A DNA stretch of 64,000 nucleotides from Paludibacteraceae bacterium (GTDB lineage: Bacteria > Bacteroidota > Bacteroidia > Bacteroidales > Paludibacteraceae), in NCBI GenBank assembly GCA_016937795.1, contig JAFGVV010000046.1:84285-148284 (forward strand), given 5' to 3'. This document shows positions 26,889 to 34,207 of this stretch, piece after piece (position 1 is the first letter of the stretch; every line of letters begins with the position of its first letter). The notes under the pieces were generated by a model, which was not told the origin of the DNA, did no database searches, and worked only from the letters and a program-made list of their open reading frames with translations. Both the position numbers and the translations under genes were made by a program.

Positions 26889-27761
26889 TCAATGCTTACT
26901 GAGTTCAATAAGCTTTGCTTCGACCTGCTCCATTTGCCAGCGTGGCGTGGATGTAGCTCCGCAAATACCGATTTTCTTGCTAAAATCAAACTGAATGTTT
27001 TCCAGCTCATTAGCCTCCGACACAAGGTAAGTATTCGGATTTATCGATTTGGCATGTTCGTATAAAACCCTGCCGTTTGAGCTTTTTTTGCCACTGACAA
27101 AAATTACTATATCATTTTCGTGTGCAAAGGTAGTAATATTTGGAATTCTATTGGCCACCTGACGGCAAATTGTATCGGAATATTCAAAATTCACCTTATC
27201 AGCAGTGCGTTCTTTCACTGTTTCCACAAGATGATTGAAACCGTCGAGCGATTTGGTGGTTTGCGAAAACAAACGGATTTTTTTGTTGAAGTCTACTTTG
27301 TCGAGCTCCGATTCATCCTCTATCACAATGGCTTTTCCTTCAGTTTGCCCGACGAGTCCGTTAACTTCTGCATGTCCGTGATGTCCGTAAATCACAATTT
27401 GTGTATCTTCCTCAACACCTGCCACATAAGCCGTTTTTATACGCGACTGTAGTTTAAGCACAACAGGGCACGAAGCATCAATTAATGTAATATTGTTTGC
27501 TTTGGCCAGTTCGTAAGTCGAAGGTGGTTCGCCATGTGCACGCAGCAACACTTTTACATTGTGTAGCTTCGCCATTTGCTCATGATTTATGGTGATCATG
27601 CCCATTTTTTCCAATCGGCTTACTTCCTCACCATTGTGTACAATATCGCCAAGACAGTATAATGTCTCGCCTTTGGCAAGTTCTTCTTCGGCTTTTGTAA
27701 TGGCTTTTACAACGCCAAAGCAAAAACCTGATTTTTTATCAATTTCAATATTGGGTGTCAT
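26889..27761 (-). CDS. ispH: 4-hydroxy-3-methylbut-2-enyl diphosphate reductase
   Basis: A 290-residue iron-sulfur enzyme catalysing the last step of the MEP pathway, giving isopentenyl and dimethylallyl diphosphate. The three conserved cysteines that hold the 4Fe-4S cluster are in GFCFGV (Cys13), IDASCPVV and SDTICRQVANR. Substrate-binding residues are seen in GDIVHNGEEV, GHHGHAEVNG and KKSSNGRVLYE, with the C-terminal ICGATSTPRWQMEQV. The length is typical, without the C-terminal S1 fusion found in some anaerobes. It is a single-gene unit with its own terminator. Confidence 0.95.
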   Translation of the reverse strand: MTPNIEIDKKSGFCFGVVKAITKAEEELAKGETLYCLGDIVHNGEEVSRLEKMGMITINHEQMAKLHNVKVLLRAHGEPPSTYELAKANNITLIDASCPVVLKLQSRIKTAYVAGVEEDTQIVIYGHHGHAEVNGLVGQTEGKAIVIEDESELDKVDFNKKIRLFSQTTKSLDGFNHLVETVKERTADKVNFEYSDTICRQVANRIPNITTFAHENDIVIFVSGKKSSNGRVLYEHAKSINPNTYLVSEANELENIQFDFSKKIGICGATSTPRWQMEQVEAKLIELSKH

Positions 27762-27990
27762 AAAAAAGATTCTGTTTTAATGTAAAGCCATTTTCATGGC
27801 ATTATGTCAATATGAACAAATAAATTGCTGAATAGTTTTTAAGCAAGGCATGCTTTAACGAAAGATGATATTTGTTTGAAGTGAATAATATAAAACAGAG
27901 AAATCCGAATGCAAAATTACAAAAAAATGCATGTAGAGCATGTTCGGAATACCAGATACGGACAAAATTTGCAGTTTGTTGCTGCTTGCT

Positions 27991-28032
27991 CTGTCAAACT
28001 GTCACATTAATGATAATGGCATTTTTTTTGAC
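27991..28032 (+). promoter_or_regulatory. Putative control region of htpG: tandem TGTCA and a sigma-54-like element
   Basis: CTGTCAAACTGTCA (27991-28004) holds two TGTCA sites 8 bases apart. TGGCATTTTTTTTGAC (28017-28032) has the spacing of a -24/-12 sigma-54 promoter (TGGCA-n-TTGC), but the -12 GC is GA. The same TTGACA could instead be a -35 box. The ATG follows at 28133, with a leader of about 90 bases. The rest of the 27762-28132 spacer shows nothing else recognisable. Confidence 0.4.
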
Positions 28033-28132
28033 AATAAAAGCCACTGAAAGATACTAACAGATTGTTTCTGTTGGAGATTTAATCGTGTATTTGACTAATA
28101 ATCAATAATTATAACATAAATAATCAGATAAT

Positions 28133-30187
28133 ATGGCAAAAGGAAACATCGGGGTGACGAGTGATAATATATTCCCCGTTATCAAGAAATTTTTGTACAG
28201 CGATCACGAAATTTTTCTGCGTGAATTAGTGTCGAATGCAGTGGATGCCAGCCAAAAGCTGAAAACGCTGGCTTCAGTAGGCGAATTTAAAGGCGAACTG
28301 GGCGAACTGAAAGTGTGGGTGAATATTGATAAGAAAAAAGGCACACTTACCATTTCCGACCGCGGAATTGGGATGACTGCTGAAGAAATTGAGAAATACA
28401 TCAATCAGATTGCTTTTTCGGGCGCTGAAGAATTCCTCGAAAAATACAAAAACGATGCGCAAGCTATTATCGGTCATTTCGGACTTGGTTTCTATTCGTC
28501 GTTTATGGTTTCGAAAAAAGTAGAAATCTTCACACTGTCGCACAAGGAAGGTGCTGTAGCTCAGCATTGGTCGTGCAAAGGCGATCCTGAATACACGCTC
28601 GAAGACACCATAAAATCGGATCGCGGCACTGATATCGTACTTCATATCGACGACGAAAATAAGGACTTCCTCGAAGAATCGAAAATTCAGGAATTGCTTA
28701 CCAAATACTGTAAATTCCTGCCTGTGGAAATTGCTTTTGGCAAGAAAAAAGACTGGAAAGATGGCAAACAAGTAGAAACCGACGAGGATAATATCATCAA
28801 CAATCCGAATCCGGCATGGACACGCAAACCTGCCGATCTGAAAGACGAAGATTATGCTGCTTTCTATCGCGAGTTGCACCCTATGAGCGAGGATCCGTTG
28901 TTTCATATTCACCTGAATGTGGATTATCCGTTTAACCTGACAGGTATTCTTTATTTCCCGAAAATAAAAAACAATATTGATATTCAGCGTAATAAAATTC
29001 AACTTTACTGCAATCAGGTGTTTGTAACTGATCATGTTGAAAATATTGTTCCTGAATATCTCACACTTCTGCATGGAGTGATTGATTCTCCTGATATTCC
29101 TCTGAATGTGTCGCGCAGTTACCTGCAAAGCGATGCCAATGTGAAAAAGATATCGGGTCATATTACCAAAAAAGTGGCCGATCGTCTGCAGGAAATTTTC
29201 AAAGCCGACCGTAAGAATTTTGAAGAAAAATGGGATAATCTCAAAGTTTTCATTCAGTACGGAATGCTCAGCGATGAGAAATTCTACGAACGTGCCGAAA
29301 AATTTGCACTCCTGAAAAATGTGGACAGCAACTATTATACTTTCGAAGAATATAAAACGCTGGTTGGTGAAAATCAGAAAGATAAAAACGGTGATTTGAT
29401 TTACCTTTATGCCAACAACACAGACGAACAGTACAGTTATATTCAACATGCCAAAGACAAAGGTTACGATGTACTGGTAATGGATGGACAACTTGATGTA
29501 CATGTGGTAAGTCAGCTCGAACAGAAATTCGAAAAAACACGCTTTGTACGTGTGGACAGCGATGTGATCGACAAAATCATTGTAAAAGATGAAGTAAGTC
29601 AGGTAAATCTGAGCGACGAACAGCGCAACGCACTTGTGACTGTGTTCGAATCACAGATTCCGGCAATGGAAAAGGCCAACTTCATAGTGACCTTCGAGCA
29701 ACTTTCACCTACTGCCAATCCTGTTTTTGTAACTCAAAACGAATTTATGCGCCGTATGAAAGAAATGTCGGCATTGCAGGGTGGCATGATGAGTTTTTAT
29801 GGCGAAATGCCCGACAGCTATAATCTGGTGGTAAATACAGCTCACCCGGTGGTTGAAAAACTTTTGGCTGAAGAGGAAGCTGTTTGTAGCACAGAAGTAG
29901 CTCCGGTAGCTACCGAACTTGCTGAAATAAAAGCAAAACATGACACATTGAAAGACAGCCAAAAAGATAAAAAGGACGAAGAAATTCCTGTAGCTGAAAA
30001 AGATGAACTCAGTGCTTTAGCCAAACAACTTGACGAGTTGGAAGACAAGAAAAAAGCAGTGTATCGCAACTTTGCTTCGGGCAACAAACAGGTTCGTCAG
30101 CTGATTGATCTGGCTCTGCTTGCCAATAATATGCTGAAAGGTGAAGCGCTTGCAAACTTCGTAAAACGCAGTGTGGATATGATGTAA
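28133..30187 (+). CDS. htpG: Molecular chaperone HtpG (Hsp90)
   Basis: A 684-residue Hsp90-family ATPase. The N-terminal GHKL ATP site shows FLRELVSNAVDASQKL, ISDRGIGMT and GHFGLGFYSSFMV. The middle domain contains the catalytic-loop region VEIAFGKK and the conserved YFPKIKNNIDIQRNKIQLYCNQVFV and SPDIPLNVSRSYLQ. The C-terminal dimerisation part starts at about residue 520 and includes a charged Glu/Lys helix (KAKHDTLKDSQKDKKDEEI) that is longer than in E. coli HtpG, as is usual in Bacteroidetes. The N-terminus MAKGNIGVTSDNIFPVIKKFLYSD matches the family. It ends in a terminator and is convergent with nfnB. Confidence 0.96.
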   Translation: MAKGNIGVTSDNIFPVIKKFLYSDHEIFLRELVSNAVDASQKLKTLASVGEFKGELGELKVWVNIDKKKGTLTISDRGIGMTAEEIEKYINQIAFSGAEEFLEKYKNDAQAIIGHFGLGFYSSFMVSKKVEIFTLSHKEGAVAQHWSCKGDPEYTLEDTIKSDRGTDIVLHIDDENKDFLEESKIQELLTKYCKFLPVEIAFGKKKDWKDGKQVETDEDNIINNPNPAWTRKPADLKDEDYAAFYRELHPMSEDPLFHIHLNVDYPFNLTGILYFPKIKNNIDIQRNKIQLYCNQVFVTDHVENIVPEYLTLLHGVIDSPDIPLNVSRSYLQSDANVKKISGHITKKVADRLQEIFKADRKNFEEKWDNLKVFIQYGMLSDEKFYERAEKFALLKNVDSNYYTFEEYKTLVGENQKDKNGDLIYLYANNTDEQYSYIQHAKDKGYDVLVMDGQLDVHVVSQLEQKFEKTRFVRVDSDVIDKIIVKDEVSQVNLSDEQRNALVTVFESQIPAMEKANFIVTFEQLSPTANPVFVTQNEFMRRMKEMSALQGGMMSFYGEMPDSYNLVVNTAHPVVEKLLAEEEAVCSTEVAPVATELAEIKAKHDTLKDSQKDKKDEEIPVAEKDELSALAKQLDELEDKKKAVYRNFASGNKQVRQLIDLALLANNMLKGEALANFVKRSVDMM

Positions 30188-30207
30188 AATACATATTTCT
30201 CAAAGAG

Positions 30208-30244
30208 AAAAGCCCTGTTGAATCACTTCACCAGGGCTTTTTTT
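30208..30244 (+). terminator. Rho-independent terminator of htpG
   Basis: AAAGCCCTG and CAGGGCTTT form a 9-bp stem with a 15-base loop followed by a T run. It lies between convergent genes. Confidence 0.85.
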
Positions 30245-30260
30245 ATACTTAGATTTGATC

Positions 30261-31724
30261 TTAGTTTTTCTCTTTAATCCATTTATCCATAGCCGCAGCC
30301 GCTTTGCGACCATCACCCATAGCCAGAATTACTGTTGCGCCACCGCGCACAATGTCGCCACCGGCAAAAATCATCGGAATGTCGGTCTGCATCGAATCCT
30401 GATCGACCACAATGGTTCCCCATTTGGTGACTTCGAGACCAATCACCGATTGTGGAATAAGTGGATTAGGCGATACGCCGACACTTACAATTACTTCGTC
30501 CACTTCGATAGTTTCAGTTTTTCCGGGCACTTCAACCGGTGCACGACGACCGGAAGCATCGGGTTCGCCAAGTTCCATCACCTGAAGCACCATTTCGGTT
30601 ACACGTCCCTGCTCATTTCCTTTAAATTCAATAGGGTTACGAAGCGTCATAAATTCAATGCCTTCCTCTTTAGCATGTTTTACTTCTTCGAGTCGGGCAG
30701 GCATTTCCTCTTCGGTACGACGATAAATAATCATGGCGCGACTTGCACCCAAACGTCGTGCTGTGCGCACTGAATCCATTGCGGTATTTCCACCACCAAT
30801 CACTGCCACATGTTTTCCGAGAAAAACGGGAGTATCAGAATCTGCACTTGCAGCATCCATAAGATTTACACGCGTCAGATATTCGTTGGACGACATTACG
30901 CCCACAAAGTTTTCACCTTTAATGTTCATAAAACGGGGAAGTCCGGCACCACTGGCCACAAACACACCTTTGAAACCTTCTTCTTTCAGGTCATCAATAG
31001 AAATGGTTTTGCCAATAATGCAGTTGGTGATAAATTTCACACCCATTGAGCGCAGGTTTTCAATTTCCACATCCACAATGGCGTTTGGCAAACGGAATTC
31101 TGGAATACCGTATTTCAAAACCCCACCAATTTCGTGAAGCGCCTCATAAACAGTCACATCATAACCCATTTTGGCCATATCGCCTGCGAATGAAAGTCCG
31201 GCAGGACCTGAGCCCACCACAGCAATCTTCATTCCATTAGGAGTCGCCACTTCGGGAACCGAAATCTGTCCACTTTCGCGCTCATAGTCGGCTGCAAAGC
31301 GTTCGAGGTGACCAATAGCCACGGCTGGTTTATTCATTTTTACATGAATACATTTTGCCTCGCACTGTTTTTCCTGCGGACAAACACGTCCGCACACAGC
31401 AGGCAATGCCGAAGTTTCTTTCAGCGTTTTGGCAGCACCCAGAAAATCACCCACTTCAATTTGCTTTACAAATTTTGGAATGTAAATCCCTACCGGGCAA
31501 CCCTCCATACAGGTTGGATTGGCACAGTCGATACAACGTTGTGCTTCAGCCATTGCCATTTCGGGAGTGAGTCCGAGGTTTACCTCTTCCACTCTTGTGT
31601 GGCTACGATATTCAGCATCAAGTTCAGGCATGTGTACACGCGTTTTAGCTGTACGATCCTTTGTTTTTATTTCGTTACGTAAGTCAGCTCTCCACTGTTG
31701 AGCTCTTTCTTCGTTCAAATCCAT
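30261..31724 (-). CDS. Glutamate-synthase-small-subunit-like oxidoreductase, NfnB/GltA type
   Basis: A 487-residue iron-sulfur flavoprotein. The N-terminal domain holds two 4Fe-4S clusters (CIDCANPTCMEGCPVGIYIP and VCGRVCPQEKQCEAKC). An FAD site (VVGSGPAGLSFAGDMAKMGY) and an NADPH site (AVIGGGNTAMDSVRTARRLG) follow. Proteins of this type alone are usually called glutamate synthase small subunit. The gene next upstream encodes a DHOD-like FAD/NAD subunit, so the pair matches NfnAB, the NADH-dependent reduced ferredoxin:NADP oxidoreductase. That enzyme bifurcates or confurcates electrons between ferredoxin, NADH and NADPH in anaerobes. No glutamate synthase large subunit is present nearby. The functional assignment rests on gene pairing, not on a direct test. 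Confidence 0.9.
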   Translation of the reverse strand: MDLNEERAQQWRADLRNEIKTKDRTAKTRVHMPELDAEYRSHTRVEEVNLGLTPEMAMAEAQRCIDCANPTCMEGCPVGIYIPKFVKQIEVGDFLGAAKTLKETSALPAVCGRVCPQEKQCEAKCIHVKMNKPAVAIGHLERFAADYERESGQISVPEVATPNGMKIAVVGSGPAGLSFAGDMAKMGYDVTVYEALHEIGGVLKYGIPEFRLPNAIVDVEIENLRSMGVKFITNCIIGKTISIDDLKEEGFKGVFVASGAGLPRFMNIKGENFVGVMSSNEYLTRVNLMDAASADSDTPVFLGKHVAVIGGGNTAMDSVRTARRLGASRAMIIYRRTEEEMPARLEEVKHAKEEGIEFMTLRNPIEFKGNEQGRVTEMVLQVMELGEPDASGRRAPVEVPGKTETIEVDEVIVSVGVSPNPLIPQSVIGLEVTKWGTIVVDQDSMQTDIPMIFAGGDIVRGGATVILAMGDGRKAAAAMDKWIKEKN

Positions 31725-31761
31725 CTTAAAGAATTTACAATTTATTCATTTACAATTTCTC

Positions 31762-31793
31762 ATTATCACATCACCACATCATCGCATCATCAC
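31762..31793 (-). repeat. Short octanucleotide array over the nfnA stop codon
   Basis: Four 8-mers on the plus strand: ATTATCAC, ATCACCAC, ATCATCGC, ATCATCAC. On the coding (minus) strand each unit carries TGA or TGATGA. The last unit overlaps the nfnA stop codon at 31790-31792. It fills the start of the 65-base spacer to nfnB. Confidence 0.7.
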
Positions 31794-32626
31794 TTTCTCG
31801 CTCCGCTCGCACAACTTAGTTTCTCAAGCTCCTCGCGCTCAATATCTTTATAACCACCAAGACGCATCAGCATTTCGTCGAAATCCACCAGGTGCGCATC
31901 AAATTCAGGCCCATCTACGCATACAAATTTTGTTTTTCCGCCAATGCTTACACGGCAGGCGCCACACATTCCTGTTCCATCCACCATAATGGTATTCAGC
32001 GAAGCCACAGTTGGCAATTCGTATTTCTTGGTGAGCAGACTTACAAATTTCATCATAATGGCCGGACCGATAGTGACACACAAATCCACTTTTTCGCGAT
32101 TTATCACCATTTCCACACCATTGGTTACCAGCCCTTTGTTTCCATACGAACCATCGTCGGTCATCACAATTACTTCGTCGGAGTACTGTTTCATTTGCTC
32201 CTCGAGAATAATCAGTTCCTTTGTACGGGCAGCAATGACGGTAATTACTTTGTTACCTGCTTCTTTCAGTGCAGCCACAATGGGAAGCATAGGCGCAGTA
32301 CCCACACCACCACAGGCACAAACCACTGTGCCGAATTTTTCGATATGTGTAGCTTTTCCGAGAGGTCCCACCATGTCGGTGATAAAATCGCCTTCGTTCA
32401 GGTCGCACAATTTAGTAGAAGATACGCCCATTTTCTGTACTACAAGGGTAATCGTTCCCTTTTGCAAATCGGCATCAGCAATGGTCAAAGGAATCCGTTC
32501 GCCCTTTTCACCCACTTTTACCATTACAAAATGACCGGCTTTTCGCGATTTTGCAATCAGTGGGGCTTCCACTTCAAACTTCACCACATTGGCCGAAAAA
32601 TACTCTTTGCTGATAATTTTGTTCAT
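31790..32626 (-). CDS. Sulfide/dihydroorotate dehydrogenase-like FAD/NAD-binding subunit, NfnA type
   Basis: A 278-residue flavoprotein of the ferredoxin-NADP reductase superfamily. The FAD-binding region has ERIPLTIADAD, the NAD domain has CACGGVGTAPMLPIVAALKEAG and the 2Fe-2S cluster motif at the C-terminal side has DGTGMCGACRVSIGG and KFVCVDGPEFDAHLVDFDEM. This is the organisation of PyrK/NfnA proteins. With the neighbouring NfnB-type gene it would form a soluble cytoplasmic transhydrogenase. It is the first gene of the two-gene unit. The ATG at 32626 (MNKIISKEYFSANVVKFEVEAP) fits the family. Confidence 0.9.
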   Translation of the reverse strand: MNKIISKEYFSANVVKFEVEAPLIAKSRKAGHFVMVKVGEKGERIPLTIADADLQKGTITLVVQKMGVSSTKLCDLNEGDFITDMVGPLGKATHIEKFGTVVCACGGVGTAPMLPIVAALKEAGNKVITVIAARTKELIILEEQMKQYSDEVIVMTDDGSYGNKGLVTNGVEMVINREKVDLCVTIGPAIMMKFVSLLTKKYELPTVASLNTIMVDGTGMCGACRVSIGGKTKFVCVDGPEFDAHLVDFDEMLMRLGGYKDIEREELEKLSCASGARK

Positions 32627-33031
32627 TTATTAACTAAATTAAAGAATTGTGCGACAAAATTACACAAAAAAAGTCAGTCCGATAGCAAAATTGTTTTTAT
32701 TACAGCAAAATTGATGTTGTTTTAAAATAACAATCATGCTTTTTCTTTCTTTTATAAACCAAAGAGTCAGCTTAAGATGCAAATTATCAGTTTTCAGTAA
32801 AATAAATAAAGATTTTTCAGATTATAATGGGTAATGCTCAAAGAGATTGTTTCTGCTGCAATCTTCAACCCAGATAAATAAAAACACAAAGGATAAAACT
32901 CAGACTTACAAATGAAAAAATGAATCGAAAAATGAACTTTCGAACTCTCATTAAAAATGCAGTCCTGACTACATTTTGAAATAATTTTCAACTTTTTTAT
33001 TGAGGTTTGCACACTTTTCGCAAAATTGTAT
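32627..33031. other. Non-coding spacer between divergent nfnA and the aromatic operon
   Basis: About 400 AT-rich bases with no supported gene. Open frames here are short and lack start signals. The right end (33006-33039) holds the promoter of the aromatic operon. I see no riboswitch-like fold or repeat in the rest. Confidence 0.5.
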
Positions 33032-33039
33032 TACTTTTG
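33006..33039 (+). promoter_or_regulatory. Promoter of the aromatic amino acid operon
   Basis: TTTG at 33006-33009 and TACTTTTG at 33032-33039, with a 22-base spacer that is slightly long. Transcription would start near 33046, 20 bases before the leader peptide ATG. Confidence 0.6.
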
Positions 33040-33065
33040 CAGCGAAATCAGAAACAAAAAAAGAA

Positions 33066-33116
33066 ATGAATCGATTTTTTACATACTTTTATTTTTACTT
33101 TTACTTTAGCAGGTGA
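33066..33116 (+). CDS. Phe/Tyr-rich leader peptide of the aromatic operon
   Basis: A 16-codon frame encodes MNRFFTYFYFYFYFSR and then TGA. Six Phe and four Tyr codons make up ten of sixteen residues, eight of them in the run FYFYFYF plus the preceding Y. The frame begins about 20 bases after the predicted transcription start and its preceding bases AAAAAAGAA are A-rich, as usual for this phylum. Ribosome stalling at these codons when charged tRNA-Phe or tRNA-Tyr is scarce would be the sensing step. The three downstream genes make phenylalanine precursors, which fits that reading. It is too short for standard gene finders. Confidence 0.88.
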   Translation: MNRFFTYFYFYFYFSR

Positions 33117-33209
33117 GAGCAGGATAATCGTATGTAAGCATAAAATGAAATAATGTAATACAAAATATGAAAAATCCTGCTCATTCAGTTGAGTGGGATT
33201 TTTTTTTAA
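33079..33209 (+). promoter_or_regulatory. Transcription attenuator of the pheA operon
   Basis: Three mutually exclusive pairings are visible. TTACATAC (33079-33086, inside the leader peptide frame) pairs with GTATGTAA (33130-33137). GAGCAGGAT (33117-33125, just after the leader stop) pairs perfectly with ATCCTGCTC (33174-33182) as antiterminator. AATCC-n2-CTCA (from 33173) pairs with TGAG-n2-GGATT (to 33200) as terminator, followed by a run of nine T ending at 33207. A ribosome stalled on the Phe/Tyr codons would cover the first arm and favour the antiterminator. Confidence 0.82.
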
Positions 33210-33246
33210 TCAAAAACGCTAAGTTTTATTTTCAAAATAACAAAAC

Positions 33247-34092
33247 ATGAGAAAAGTAGCTATACAGGGAGGACTCGGAGCATATCACGGCATTGCAGCC
33301 GAAAGATTCTTCGAAAACGAAGAGGTTGAAATCATTCCGTGCCCGAACTTTATCGATATTTTCAAAGCTATAAAAAAAGAACCTGATGTGGTGGGCATTA
33401 TAGCTATCGAAAATACCATTGCCGGCAGTTTGCTTCAGAACTATGAATTGTTGAAAGAACATAAACTGCCCGTAGCGGGCGAATATAAACTTCGTATTTC
33501 ACATTGCCTGGCTGCACTACCCGGACAAACAATCCACGATATTCGCGAAATTCAGTCGCACCCTATAGCGCTTATGCAGTGCGGTAGTTTTCTGAGCAAA
33601 CTACCAAGTGTAAAAGTTGTTGAACACGAAGATACTGCACTTGCTGCCCGCGACATTGCACAAAAACAAACATCGCAAGTAGCGGCAATTTGTAGCGAGC
33701 GTGCTGCCGAAATATACGGTTTGGAAATTCTGGCCAAAGGTATTGAAACAAACAAGCACAATTTTACCCGTTTCCTGATTTTTGCAAACGAATGGGTGGT
33801 GGATGAAATTACAAAAAACGATGACATTAATAAAGCATCCATTGTTTTCACTCTGCCACACGCCGAAGGAAGTCTATCGAAAGTGTTATCAGTGTTTTCA
33901 TTTTACGATATCAACCTTACCAAAATTCAGTCCTTACCAATTATCGGGCGCGAATGGGAATATCAGTTTTATGTGGATTTTAAATTTACCGATCACGAAC
34001 GTTACAAACAATGTCTTGTGGCTATAAAACCATTGATTAATGAGTTTCGTTCGCTGGGCGAATATCCTGAAGGAGTAACTCCGGAGATATAA
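33247..34092 (+). CDS. pheA: Prephenate dehydratase
   Basis: A 281-residue enzyme that converts prephenate to phenylpyruvate in phenylalanine synthesis. The catalytic domain starts GGLGAYHGIAAERFF and contains GIIAIENTIAGSLLQNYELL, the effector-related SHPIALMQC and the NFTRFLIF motif that includes the conserved Thr-Arg-Phe. A C-terminal ACT domain from about residue 198 (ASIVFTLPHAEGSLSKVLSVFSFYDINLTKIQS) should bind phenylalanine for feedback inhibition. No chorismate mutase domain is fused here. That activity is carried by the third gene of the operon. It is the first structural gene after the attenuator. Confidence 0.95.
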   Translation: MRKVAIQGGLGAYHGIAAERFFENEEVEIIPCPNFIDIFKAIKKEPDVVGIIAIENTIAGSLLQNYELLKEHKLPVAGEYKLRISHCLAALPGQTIHDIREIQSHPIALMQCGSFLSKLPSVKVVEHEDTALAARDIAQKQTSQVAAICSERAAEIYGLEILAKGIETNKHNFTRFLIFANEWVVDEITKNDDINKASIVFTLPHAEGSLSKVLSVFSFYDINLTKIQSLPIIGREWEYQFYVDFKFTDHERYKQCLVAIKPLINEFRSLGEYPEGVTPEI

Positions 34093-34098
34093 AAAAGA

Positions 34099-34155
34099 AC
34101 CCCTAACCCCTAAAGGGGAATAAGAGAATGTGACCCCTGACCCCTAAAGGGGGAA
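34099..34155. repeat. Two inverted-orientation copies of a GC-rich palindromic repeat
   Basis: ACCCCTAACCCCTAAAGG... (34099-34120) and GACCCCTGACCCCTAAAG... (34132-34155) lie in the pheA-aminotransferase spacer. They are the reverse complement of the copies at 34245-34263 and 34293-34311, so the four can form long hairpins around the aminotransferase start. Confidence 0.82.
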
Positions 34156-34207
34156 TAAAAAATGTATTGATTATTATAAAATATAATTATTGTAAAAGCA
34201 TTAAATT

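Noticed and set aside
28274..29503. Long minus-strand open frame (409 codons) opposite htpG
   Set aside because: It lies entirely antisense to a highly conserved chaperone gene, has Phe/Ile-rich nonsense composition and no domain. It is a shadow of the coding strand.
31892..32725. Plus-strand open frame of 277 codons opposite nfnA
   Set aside because: Antisense shadow. The minus strand carries clear FAD, NAD and 2Fe-2S motifs.
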